DNA of 25,654 nt from an uncultured Oscillospiraceae bacterium (lineage in GTDB: Bacteria > Bacillota > Clostridia > Oscillospirales > Acutalibacteraceae), in the NCBI GenBank assembly GCA_905198295.1, contig CAJKBW010000041.1, positions 1 to 25,654 of the forward strand, in the 5' to 3' direction. The translations under genes and the position numbers were made by a program. Positions 13,711-21,525 of this stretch are shown one piece after another (within the stretch, counting starts at the first letter, position 1; the number at the start of each line of letters is the position of its first letter). The notes beneath the pieces are model-generated. The model was not told the origin of the DNA. It saw only the letters and a list, made by a program, of their open reading frames with translations, and searched no databases.

Positions 13711-14913
13711 ATGAGGTTTATCAAACGAATATTCTGCCGGTGCTTTCAGGAGGTGTTTCACCTGGTTATTCCGGTGCTGCCTTACAAAACGCCGGAGGTT
13801 CTGCGCGGAATTGACCGGGTTCCGGAACTTTTGGAAAAGAAACAGATCTGCAGGGTCCTGCTTGTTACCGATGAAGCGGTAAAAGCTTGCGGGCTGACCC
13901 GTCCGCTGGAAACAGCCTTGGCGGAAAAGGGCATTTTTCTCGCGGTATACGATAAGACGGTTGCCAACCCGACCACGCAGAATGTGGAGGATGCGCGGCG
14001 GATGTACGTGGAAAACAGCTGTCAGGCGCTCATCGGCTTCGGCGGCGGTTCGCCTATTGACTGCGCCAAAGTTGTGGGGGCCAGGGTGGTCAAACCAAAG
14101 CAGCCGGTTTCCCGAATGAAGGGGCTGCTGAAAATCCGCAAAAAGCTCCCGCTGCTGATCGCAGTTCCCACCACCGCCGGAACCGGCAGTGAAACCACTC
14201 TTGCCGCCGTCATTACCGACAGCGATACGCGGCATAAGTTCCCGATTAACGATTTCCCGCTTATCCCGCCGTATGCGGTGCTGGATCCTGCGATGACAAA
14301 ATCGCTGCCGCCGTTCCTGACGGCTACCACCGGGATGGATGCGCTTACTCATGCGGTTGAAGCATTTATCGGCCGTTCCACAACCCAGCAGACGCGGGAA
14401 TATGCGCTGGAGGCCGTGCGGCTGATTTTCGGAAATCTGGAGACCGCGCATCGCTGCGGCGGGGACATGGCTGCCCGCACCGGTATGCTCAGGGCGGCTT
14501 TCCTGGCCGGCGCTGCATTCACGAAATCGTATGTAGGCTATTGCCATGCCGCGGCGCATGCACTCGGCGGGAGGTACAATACCCCGCATGGGCTGGCGAA
14601 TGCGGTGCTGCTTCCGGTTACGCTGGAGGCGTACGGCGCCTGCATACATAAGAAGCTGAAACGGCTTGCCGTTGCGGCAAAGCTCTGCGGGGAAGAAACC
14701 GGAGAGGAAGAAGCGGCGGTGTGTTTTATGCAAAAAATCCGCGCGATGAATCAGGCGATGGGCATCCCCGCAGTGCTGCCGGAAATTCGGCGGGAGGATA
14801 TACCGGAGCTTGCCCGCCACGCGGATAAGGAAGCGAATCCACTGTACCCGGTTCCGGTGCTGCTGGATGCGCTGCAGCTGGAACGCCTGTTTTATGCCAT
14901 CAAGGAGGAGTGA
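13711..14913 (+). CDS. Iron-containing (group III) alcohol dehydrogenase
   Basis: NAD(P)-dependent dehydrogenase of the Fe-ADH family, 400 residues. The nucleotide-binding loop GGGSPID is at 111-117. Metal ligands are at the expected places: Asp210 and His214 (GMDALTHAVEAF), His279 (GYCHAAAHALGG) and His293 (YNTPHGLANA). The PTTAGTGSETT motif is also present. The N-terminus (MRFIKRIFCRCFQEVFHLVIPVLPYKTPEV) is longer than in many relatives and starts with a basic, hydrophobic stretch that might associate with the membrane. It would interconvert an aldehyde and an alcohol. The next gene, an aldehyde dehydrogenase, begins 3 bases after the stop, pointing to joint aldehyde handling. Confidence 0.93.
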   Translation: MRFIKRIFCRCFQEVFHLVIPVLPYKTPEVLRGIDRVPELLEKKQICRVLLVTDEAVKACGLTRPLETALAEKGIFLAVYDKTVANPTTQNVEDARRMYVENSCQALIGFGGGSPIDCAKVVGARVVKPKQPVSRMKGLLKIRKKLPLLIAVPTTAGTGSETTLAAVITDSDTRHKFPINDFPLIPPYAVLDPAMTKSLPPFLTATTGMDALTHAVEAFIGRSTTQQTREYALEAVRLIFGNLETAHRCGGDMAARTGMLRAAFLAGAAFTKSYVGYCHAAAHALGGRYNTPHGLANAVLLPVTLEAYGACIHKKLKRLAVAAKLCGEETGEEEAAVCFMQKIRAMNQAMGIPAVLPEIRREDIPELARHADKEANPLYPVPVLLDALQLERLFYAIKEE

Positions 14914-14916
14914 ACC

Positions 14917-16296
14917 ATGCAGGAAAACGAAATACAGGCCATTGTCGCCGGACAGCGGCAGTTCTTTTTCAGCGGCAAGACCCTGCCGCTGGATTATCGC
15001 ATTCAGGCCCTGAAAAGGCTGAAACAGGCCATTGTCGGCAATCAGAAGAAAATTGCCGATGCCCTTCAGCAGGATCTCGGTAAAAGTGAGGCTGAAGGCT
15101 TTATGTGCGAAACCGGTCTGGTGCTCAGCGAAATCAGCTATATGCTGCGGCATATCCGCCGGTTTGCCCGGGAGAAAACGGTGTATACGCCGCTTTCGCA
15201 GTTCGCCGCGGGCAGCCGTATCCGGCCGACACCTTACGGCGTTACGCTGATTATGAGCCCCTGGAACTATCCGTTTCTGCTCACGGTCGATCCGCTGGTG
15301 GATGCGCTGGCGGCCGGCAATACCGCTGTGGTCAAGCCGAGCGCTTATTCGCCGGCGACAAGTGCTGTGGTGGAAGAGCTTCTTTCATCGGTTTTTCCGC
15401 CCGAATATGTGGCGGTGGTGACCGGCGGGCGGGAGGAAAACCGGTGCCTGCTGAATGAAAAATTTGATCACATCTTTTTCACCGGCAGCCAGGCGGTGGG
15501 CCGCGAAGTGATGCGCAAAGCGGCCGATCATCTGACGCCGGTGACGCTGGAGCTCGGCGGGAAGAGTCCCTGCATTGTGGATGCGACGGCCAAAATTCCG
15601 CTGGCGGCCCGGCGGATTGTCTTCGGCAAATTTCTCAACTGCGGCCAGACCTGCGTGGCGCCGGATTACATCCTCTGCGACGCTAAAGTGAAAAAAGAGC
15701 TGCTGGCCTGTATGAAGGCGGAAATCCAAAGGCAGTTCGGTGCGGAGCCTCTGCGCAATGAGAACTACGGCAAAATCATCAACGCCAAGCATTTTGCCCG
15801 CCTGATGGGACTGATCGACCAGAAGAAGGTGTTCTGCGGCGGCCAGTATGAGGAGGAGAGTCTGCGTATTGCCCCCACGATACTGGATAATGTCACGCTG
15901 GATGACGCTGTGATGCAGGAGGAGATTTTCGGACCGGTGCTGCCGGTGCTCACCTTCGAGGATATCGGCGAGGTCATCGCCCATGTCAACAGCCATGAAA
16001 AGCCGCTGGCACTGTATATCTTTTCGCAGGACAGGCGGACCATTCGCGAGGTTACCACCCGCTGCGGCTACGGCGGCGGATGTGTCAACGACGTGGTCGT
16101 CCATCTGGCGACCAGCAATATGGGTTTCGGCGGCGTCGGTGAGAGCGGCATGGGCGCCTATCACGGCAAAGCGGGCTTTGCCGCTTTTTCCCATCACAAG
16201 AGCATCCTGGACAAAAAAACCTTTATGGATCTGCCGATGCGCTATCAGCCGTATACCTCTTTCCACGAAAAATTGATACGCCTGTTCCTGCGGTGA
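14917..16296 (+). CDS. Aldehyde dehydrogenase (class 3/fatty-aldehyde type)
   Basis: NAD(P)-dependent oxidation of an aldehyde to an acid. 459 residues, the length of class 3/fatty or coniferyl aldehyde dehydrogenases. Motifs are IMSPWNYPFLLTVDPLVDAL, AGNTAVVKPSAYSP, FFTGSQAVGREV, catalytic Glu212 in ELGGKSP and catalytic Cys246 in GQTCVAPDY. A late FGGVGESGMGAYHGKAGFAAFSH is typical of this class. The tail YTSFHEKLIRLFLR is amphipathic and could touch the membrane, as in fatty aldehyde dehydrogenases. AAGGAGG lies before the ATG and overlaps the end of the alcohol dehydrogenase gene. Last gene of the MarR-controlled operon, with a terminator 18 bases after the stop. Confidence 0.94.
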   Translation: MQENEIQAIVAGQRQFFFSGKTLPLDYRIQALKRLKQAIVGNQKKIADALQQDLGKSEAEGFMCETGLVLSEISYMLRHIRRFAREKTVYTPLSQFAAGSRIRPTPYGVTLIMSPWNYPFLLTVDPLVDALAAGNTAVVKPSAYSPATSAVVEELLSSVFPPEYVAVVTGGREENRCLLNEKFDHIFFTGSQAVGREVMRKAADHLTPVTLELGGKSPCIVDATAKIPLAARRIVFGKFLNCGQTCVAPDYILCDAKVKKELLACMKAEIQRQFGAEPLRNENYGKIINAKHFARLMGLIDQKKVFCGGQYEEESLRIAPTILDNVTLDDAVMQEEIFGPVLPVLTFEDIGEVIAHVNSHEKPLALYIFSQDRRTIREVTTRCGYGGGCVNDVVVHLATSNMGFGGVGESGMGAYHGKAGFAAFSHHKSILDKKTFMDLPMRYQPYTSFHEKLIRLFLR

Positions 16297-16313
16297 TCGG
16301 GTCGGGCGGAGAG

Positions 16314-16346
16314 AAAAAGCGTTTCCGTTTCGGAAACGCTTTTTTT
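16314..16346 (+). terminator. Intrinsic terminator after the aldehyde dehydrogenase gene
   Basis: AAAAAGCGTTTCCG (16314-16327) pairs with 16331-16344 around a TTT loop, ending in seven T residues. The A-rich left arm makes it bidirectional. Confidence 0.93.
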
Positions 16347-16419
16347 GCCGACAAAACCGGAGAAAAGCACATAGTCGTCCCGACGGATACGGGAAAAAAC
16401 AGCAAACTCTGCCCAAATG

Positions 16420-16433
16420 TAAACATATGTTCC
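16420..16433. promoter_or_regulatory. LexA/DinR-box-like palindrome upstream of uvrB
   Basis: TAAACATATGTTCC contains the perfect palindrome AACATATGTT and agrees at 11 of 14 positions with the Gram-positive SOS box CGAACATATGTTCG. It lies 18 bases before the -35 of the uvrB promoter. That is further upstream than usual, but uvrB and uvrA are classic SOS genes in Firmicutes, which supports the reading. Confidence 0.5.
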
Positions 16434-16451
16434 TTTTTTTAGAAAAAAGCA

Positions 16452-16479
16452 TTTACTTTGAGGACAGGAATGGTATAAT
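16452..16479 (+). promoter_or_regulatory. uvrBA promoter
   Basis: -35 like TTTACT (16452-16457), a 16-base spacer and a perfect TATAAT (16474-16479) preceded by TGG (extended -10). A start near 16486 gives a leader of about 115 bases. The 16297-16600 gap holds the terminator above, the LexA-like box, this promoter and that leader; I see no gene in it. Confidence 0.72.
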
Positions 16480-16600
16480 AAAGTGTATTCCCGTGCCGGG
16501 AAACCGGACGGCGGCGGAGCGTTCCGGCACAGAGCGGGCGGATGGCCTGTGCTTTGCCGGAGCCCCTTGGCTGAATATCAACGGTATGGAGCGAAAGCCT

Positions 16601-18559
16601 ATGGAAAGCTTTAAATTAGTCTCTCAATACAAGCCGACCGGGGATCAGCCGGAGGCGATTGCGAAGCTGGTGGATGGTATCCGCAAGGGCGACCGGGAGC
16701 AGACGCTGCTGGGCGTTACAGGGTCGGGCAAAACCTTTACGATGGCGAATGTCATCGCCCAAGTTAACCGGCCGACTCTGGTGCTGGCGCACAACAAAAC
16801 GCTCGCTGCACAGCTTTGCACGGAATTTCGGGAGTTTTTTCCGGAAAATGCCGTGGAGTATTTTGTGTCCTATTATGATTATTATCAGCCGGAGGCATAT
16901 ATCCCTTCCACCGATACCTATATCGAGAAGGATTCCGCGATCAATGACGAGATCGACAAGCTGCGCCATTCGGCAACTTCGGCGCTGTCCGAGCGGCGGG
17001 ATGTCATCATTGTCGCGAGCGTATCCTGCATCTATTCCCTGGGCGACCCGATCGATTACCGCAGCATGGTGATTTCGCTGCGGCCGGGGATGGCCAAAAG
17101 CCGGGATGAACTGCTGGCCAAGCTGGTGGAGCTGCAGTACGAGCGCAACGACATCAATTTTGTCCGGAATAAGTTTCGGGTGCGCGGCGACGTGGTGGAG
17201 ATTTATCCGGCATACGCCAACGATATCGTGATCCGGGTGGAGTTTTTCGGTGACGAAATCGACCGAATCAGCGAAATCCACGCGTTGACCGGTGAGCTCA
17301 AGGGCGTTGTGCAGCATGTGGCGATCTATCCGGCTTCGCATTACATCGTGCCGCCGGAAAAAATGCAGAGTGCGGTTGAGGAAATCCGCCGCGAGCTGGA
17401 CGAGCGGGTGGAGTGGTTCAAAAGCGAGGGCAAGCTGCTGGAAGCGCAGCGGATCCTGCAGCGCACACGCTACGACATTGAAATGCTCCAGGAGGTCGGC
17501 GTCTGCAAGGGCATTGAGAACTATTCGCGGGTGTTGTCAGGGCGTGCGCCCGGTTCGACGCCGTGCACGCTGCTCGACTATTTCCCGGAGGATTTCCTCC
17601 TGTTTGTGGACGAATCGCATGTTACCCTGCCGCAGGTGCGTGGGATGTTCGGCGGCGACTTTGCCCGCAAGAAAAGCCTGGTGGATTATGGTTTCCGTCT
17701 GCCGAGCGCCTATGACAACCGGCCGCTGAATTTTGACGAATTTTACAGCCACGTGCATCAGGCGGTATTTGTCAGCGCGACCCCCGGCGAGCTGGAACGG
17801 GAACGCAGCGCGCAGATTGTGGAGCAGGTGATCCGGCCTACTGGTCTGACCGATCCGGAAATTATCGTCAAGCCGGTCGAAGGACAGATCGACGATCTGA
17901 TGGAGGAAATCCGGCTGCGGGCGGCACGGCAGGAACGGGTGCTGGTCACCACGCTGACCAAAAAGATGGCGGAGGATCTGACCACCTTCCTCGACAACGC
18001 GGGGATCCGGGTGCGCTACATGCATCACGACATCGACACGATGGAGCGCATGGAGATCATCCGCGACCTTCGGCTGGGCGAATTCGATGTGCTGGTGGGT
18101 ATCAACCTGCTGCGTGAGGGGCTCGACCTGCCGGAGGTTTCGCTCGTCGCCATCCTCGACGCGGATAAGGAGGGGTTCCTGCGTTCGGAGACCTCGCTGG
18201 TGCAGACTATCGGCCGTGCGGCGCGCAATGCGGGCGGACAGGTAATCATGTACGCCGATCAGGTGACGCCGTCGATGGAGCGGGCGATCAGCGAAACCAA
18301 CCGCCGCCGGGCGATCCAAATGGCATACAACGAGGCGCACGGCATCGTTCCGAAAACCATCATCAAAGATGTGCGCGGGGTGATCGAGATCACCTCCCAC
18401 AACAAAAAGGGAAACAAAACGTCTGCTAAGCAGCTCAGCCGCGCCGAACGGCAGCAGCGCATTGAGCAGCTGACCAAGGAAATGAAGGCGGCAGCAAAGC
18501 TGCTGGAATTCGAGCATGCCGCCTGGCTGCGGGATGAGATTGAAAAGCTGAAAAAATAA
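16601..18559 (+). CDS. uvrB: Excinuclease ABC subunit B
   Basis: Helicase-like damage-verification subunit of nucleotide excision repair, acting with UvrA and UvrC. 652 residues from the chosen start. Walker A is GVTGSGKT (38-45), the damage-clamping beta hairpin region is YYDYYQPEAYIPSTDTYIEKD, the Walker B-like FVDESHVT is present, the C-terminal helicase motif region contains TIGRAARN, and a UVR motif for UvrC binding ends the protein (EMKAAAKLLEFEHAAWLRDEI). The frame stays open upstream to 16427, but that part contains the promoter and has no UvrB similarity. ATG at 16601 has GGAG 9 bases upstream and gives the usual MESFKLVSQYKPTGDQP start. An in-frame ATG at 16586 is a less likely alternative. 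uvrA follows 79 bases downstream. Confidence 0.96.
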   Translation: MESFKLVSQYKPTGDQPEAIAKLVDGIRKGDREQTLLGVTGSGKTFTMANVIAQVNRPTLVLAHNKTLAAQLCTEFREFFPENAVEYFVSYYDYYQPEAYIPSTDTYIEKDSAINDEIDKLRHSATSALSERRDVIIVASVSCIYSLGDPIDYRSMVISLRPGMAKSRDELLAKLVELQYERNDINFVRNKFRVRGDVVEIYPAYANDIVIRVEFFGDEIDRISEIHALTGELKGVVQHVAIYPASHYIVPPEKMQSAVEEIRRELDERVEWFKSEGKLLEAQRILQRTRYDIEMLQEVGVCKGIENYSRVLSGRAPGSTPCTLLDYFPEDFLLFVDESHVTLPQVRGMFGGDFARKKSLVDYGFRLPSAYDNRPLNFDEFYSHVHQAVFVSATPGELERERSAQIVEQVIRPTGLTDPEIIVKPVEGQIDDLMEEIRLRAARQERVLVTTLTKKMAEDLTTFLDNAGIRVRYMHHDIDTMERMEIIRDLRLGEFDVLVGINLLREGLDLPEVSLVAILDADKEGFLRSETSLVQTIGRAARNAGGQVIMYADQVTPSMERAISETNRRRAIQMAYNEAHGIVPKTIIKDVRGVIEITSHNKKGNKTSAKQLSRAERQQRIEQLTKEMKAAAKLLEFEHAAWLRDEIEKLKK

Positions 18560-18638
18560 GCGGAGAGGCGCCGCGCTTTTCCAGAATTACGGGTGCTCCC
18601 GGCGGCAGCGGGGAACACGGGAACAGGAAGGCAAAAAT

Positions 18639-21470
18639 ATGCAGAATACCAGACTGATTATCAAAGGGGCCAGGGAGCACAACCTGAAAAATATCGATCT
18701 TGATATACCGCGTGACAAGCTTATTGTCTTTACCGGTCTGTCCGGTTCGGGCAAGTCCTCGCTGGCCTTTGACACGATTTATGCGGAGGGGCAGCGGCGG
18801 TATGTCGAGAGCCTGTCCTCCTATGCGCGGCAGTTCCTCGGCCAGATGGAAAAGCCGGACGTGGATTATATCGAGGGGCTGTCGCCGGCAATTTCCATTG
18901 ATCAGAAGACGACCTCCAAAAATCCGCGCTCGACGGTGGGGACGGTGACCGAGATCCACGACTATCTCCGGTTGCTGTATGCCCGCATCGGCATCCCGCA
19001 CTGCCCGGTCTGCGGGCGGGAGATCCGGCAGCAGACGGTGGATCAGATTGTGGATCAGGTCATGACACTGGAGGCCGGGACGCGGATTCAGCTGCTTGCT
19101 CCGGTGGTACGCGGGCGCAAGGGCGAGCATGTTAAGGAATTCGACGCGGCGCGCAAGTCCGGCTATGTGCGGGTCCGGGTGGACGGCAATATTTATGATC
19201 TTTCGGAAAAGATTGAGCTGGAGAAAAACAAAAAGCACACCATTGAAGTGGTGGTCGACCGGCTGGTAATCAGCGACGAGATCAAGGGGCGGCTGGCTGA
19301 TTCCATCGAAACGGCAACCACGCTGTCCGGCGGCCTGCTGACGGTGGATGTGATCGGCGGGAAGGAAATGACCTTTTCCCAAAACTATTCCTGTCCGGAG
19401 CACGGCGTGAGTATTGAAGAGCTGTCCCCGCGGATGTTTTCCTTCAACAATCCCTTCGGGGCCTGTCCGAAGTGCACAGGGCTGGGGATTTTTATGTCGA
19501 TGGATCCGGATCTGATTATTCCGGACAAGCGTCTGTCCATCCGCGGCGGTGCGATTCAGGCGAACGGCTGGGGCTACGCCAATGGCGGCACCATTGCCCA
19601 GATGTATTACGAGGCGCTGGCGGCGCATTACGGCTTTTCCCTGGATACGCCGGTGGGCGAGCTGCCGCCGAAAATTATCGATATCCTGCTGTACGGTACC
19701 AAGGGTGAGAAAATCCGTATGGTGCGCAAGATGGAGTACGGTCAGGGTGAATACAACACCGATTTTGAGGGGATTCTCAATAATCTGCAGCGCCGCTACC
19801 GGGAGACGCAGAGCGACTGGATGAAGGAGGAGCTGGAGGCCCATATGTCGCAGGTGCCCTGCCCGGAATGCGCAGGCAAGCGTCTGCGGCCGGAAAGCCT
19901 CGCGGTGACGGTCGGCGGTATCAATATCGCGGATTTTTCGGAAAAATCCGTGGAGGACGCGCTGGCGTTCATTGAACAGCTGGAACTGAACGAACGGGAG
20001 CACTGGATTGCCGACCGTATCCTCAAGGAAATCCGGGAGCGGCTGGGCTTCCTGCAGAGCGTGGGGCTCGGCTACCTGAATCTTTCGCGGCCGTCGGGTA
20101 CGCTGTCCGGCGGCGAGAGCCAGCGCATCCGGCTGGCGACGCAGATCGGTTCCTACCTGATGGGGGTACTGTATATTCTGGACGAGCCGAGCATCGGCCT
20201 GCATCAGCGGGATAACGACCGGCTAATCGCTACGCTGCGCCATCTGCGCGATCTCGGCAATACGCTGATCGTGGTGGAGCACGACGAAGATACCATGCGG
20301 GCGGCGGACTGGATTGTGGATATCGGTCCGGGTGCCGGCATGCATGGCGGCGAGCTGGTATGCTCCGGCACATTTGACGATATCTGCGCCTGTGAGCGCT
20401 CGGTGACCGGGCAGTATCTCAGCGGCAAGCGGCGGATTCCGGTGCCGGAAAAGCGGCGGCCGGGCTCCGGAAAGCTGCTGACCGTCCGCGGCGCGTCGGA
20501 GCATAATCTCAAAAATATCGATGTGTCCTTCAAGCTCGGCGCTTTCAACTGTGTGACCGGTGTGTCGGGTTCCGGGAAGTCCTCGCTGGTCAACGAGATC
20601 CTCTATAAAAAACTGGCAGCGGAGCTCAACGGCGCCAAAACCCGCGCTGGCGCCCATCGCGCAATTGAAGGTATGGAATTCCTCGACAAGGTTATTGATA
20701 TCGACCAGTCGCCGATCGGCCGTACGCCGCGTTCCAACCCTGCGACCTATACCGGGGTATTTAACGATATCCGGGAGCTGTATGCCTCTACCGCAGACGC
20801 CAAAATGCGCGGCTTCTCGTCCGGGCGCTTCTCCTTCAACATCAAGGGCGGCCGGTGCGAGGCCTGTCAGGGCGACGGTATCGTGAAGATCGAGATGCAT
20901 TTCCTGCCGGATATCTATGTGCCGTGTGAAGTCTGCAAGGGCAGGCGCTACAACCGGGAAACGCTGGAGGTCAAATACAAGGGCAAGAGCATTTACGACG
21001 TGCTGGAGATGACGGTGGAGGAGGGACTGGAGTTCTTCCAGAGCATTCCCAAGATCGCCCGCCGTCTCCAGACACTGTATGATGTGGGGTTGGGCTATAT
21101 CAAAATCGGCCAGCCGGCGACCACCCTGTCCGGCGGTGAGGCGCAGCGGGTGAAGCTGGCCACCGAGCTGTCCCGGCGGGCGACCGGTAAAACGGTATAT
21201 ATTCTGGACGAGCCGACCACCGGCCTGCATACGGCGGATGTTCATCAGCTGATCGGTGTGCTGCAGAAGCTGGTGGACGGCGGCAACACGGTGATCGTGA
21301 TCGAGCACAATCTGGATATGATTAAAACTGCAGACTATGTGATTGACCTCGGCCCGGAGGGCGGTGACCTGGGCGGTACGCTGGTTGCGGCTGGCACGCC
21401 GGAGGATATCGCCGCGGTAGAAAAGTCGTATACAGGGCAATACCTGCGGGAAATCCTCAAACGCGGATAA
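18639..21470 (+). CDS. uvrA: Excinuclease ABC subunit A
   Basis: Damage-recognition ATPase of nucleotide excision repair, 943 residues, the normal length. It has two ABC modules: Walker A GLSGSGKSS at 33-41 and GVSGSGKSS at 641-649, each with a signature (LSGGESQRIRLA; LSGGEAQRVKLA) and Walker B (ILDEPSIGLH; ILDEPTTGLH). The first zinc module starts at Cys122/125 (CPVC), a second pairs SCPEHG with CPKCTG, and the DNA-binding C-terminal zinc site is CEACQGDG...CEVCKGRR. ATG at 18639 follows AGGAAGG. It is probably co-transcribed with uvrB. A strong terminator begins right at the stop codon. Confidence 0.98.
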   Translation: MQNTRLIIKGAREHNLKNIDLDIPRDKLIVFTGLSGSGKSSLAFDTIYAEGQRRYVESLSSYARQFLGQMEKPDVDYIEGLSPAISIDQKTTSKNPRSTVGTVTEIHDYLRLLYARIGIPHCPVCGREIRQQTVDQIVDQVMTLEAGTRIQLLAPVVRGRKGEHVKEFDAARKSGYVRVRVDGNIYDLSEKIELEKNKKHTIEVVVDRLVISDEIKGRLADSIETATTLSGGLLTVDVIGGKEMTFSQNYSCPEHGVSIEELSPRMFSFNNPFGACPKCTGLGIFMSMDPDLIIPDKRLSIRGGAIQANGWGYANGGTIAQMYYEALAAHYGFSLDTPVGELPPKIIDILLYGTKGEKIRMVRKMEYGQGEYNTDFEGILNNLQRRYRETQSDWMKEELEAHMSQVPCPECAGKRLRPESLAVTVGGINIADFSEKSVEDALAFIEQLELNEREHWIADRILKEIRERLGFLQSVGLGYLNLSRPSGTLSGGESQRIRLATQIGSYLMGVLYILDEPSIGLHQRDNDRLIATLRHLRDLGNTLIVVEHDEDTMRAADWIVDIGPGAGMHGGELVCSGTFDDICACERSVTGQYLSGKRRIPVPEKRRPGSGKLLTVRGASEHNLKNIDVSFKLGAFNCVTGVSGSGKSSLVNEILYKKLAAELNGAKTRAGAHRAIEGMEFLDKVIDIDQSPIGRTPRSNPATYTGVFNDIRELYASTADAKMRGFSSGRFSFNIKGGRCEACQGDGIVKIEMHFLPDIYVPCEVCKGRRYNRETLEVKYKGKSIYDVLEMTVEEGLEFFQSIPKIARRLQTLYDVGLGYIKIGQPATTLSGGEAQRVKLATELSRRATGKTVYILDEPTTGLHTADVHQLIGVLQKLVDGGNTVIVIEHNLDMIKTADYVIDLGPEGGDLGGTLVAAGTPEDIAAVEKSYTGQYLREILKRG

Positions 21471-21517
21471 AACAAAAGCCCGCCGCCGGTAAGTTTTACC
21501 GACGGCGGGCTTTTGTT
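21471..21517. terminator. Bidirectional terminator between convergent uvrA and surface-protein genes
   Basis: Long hairpin with arms 21471-21492 and 21496-21517, 22 pairs with a single C/A mismatch (21486/21502) and a 3-base loop. AACAAAA on the left and TTTTGTT on the right allow use from both strands. Confidence 0.92.
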
Positions 21518-21525
21518 ATGTTGGT

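Noticed and set aside
16427..16600. Upstream extension of UvrB by 58 residues
   Set aside because: The -10 of the likely promoter (16474-16479) lies inside it and the translated stretch does not resemble UvrB; ATG 16601 has a good ribosome site.
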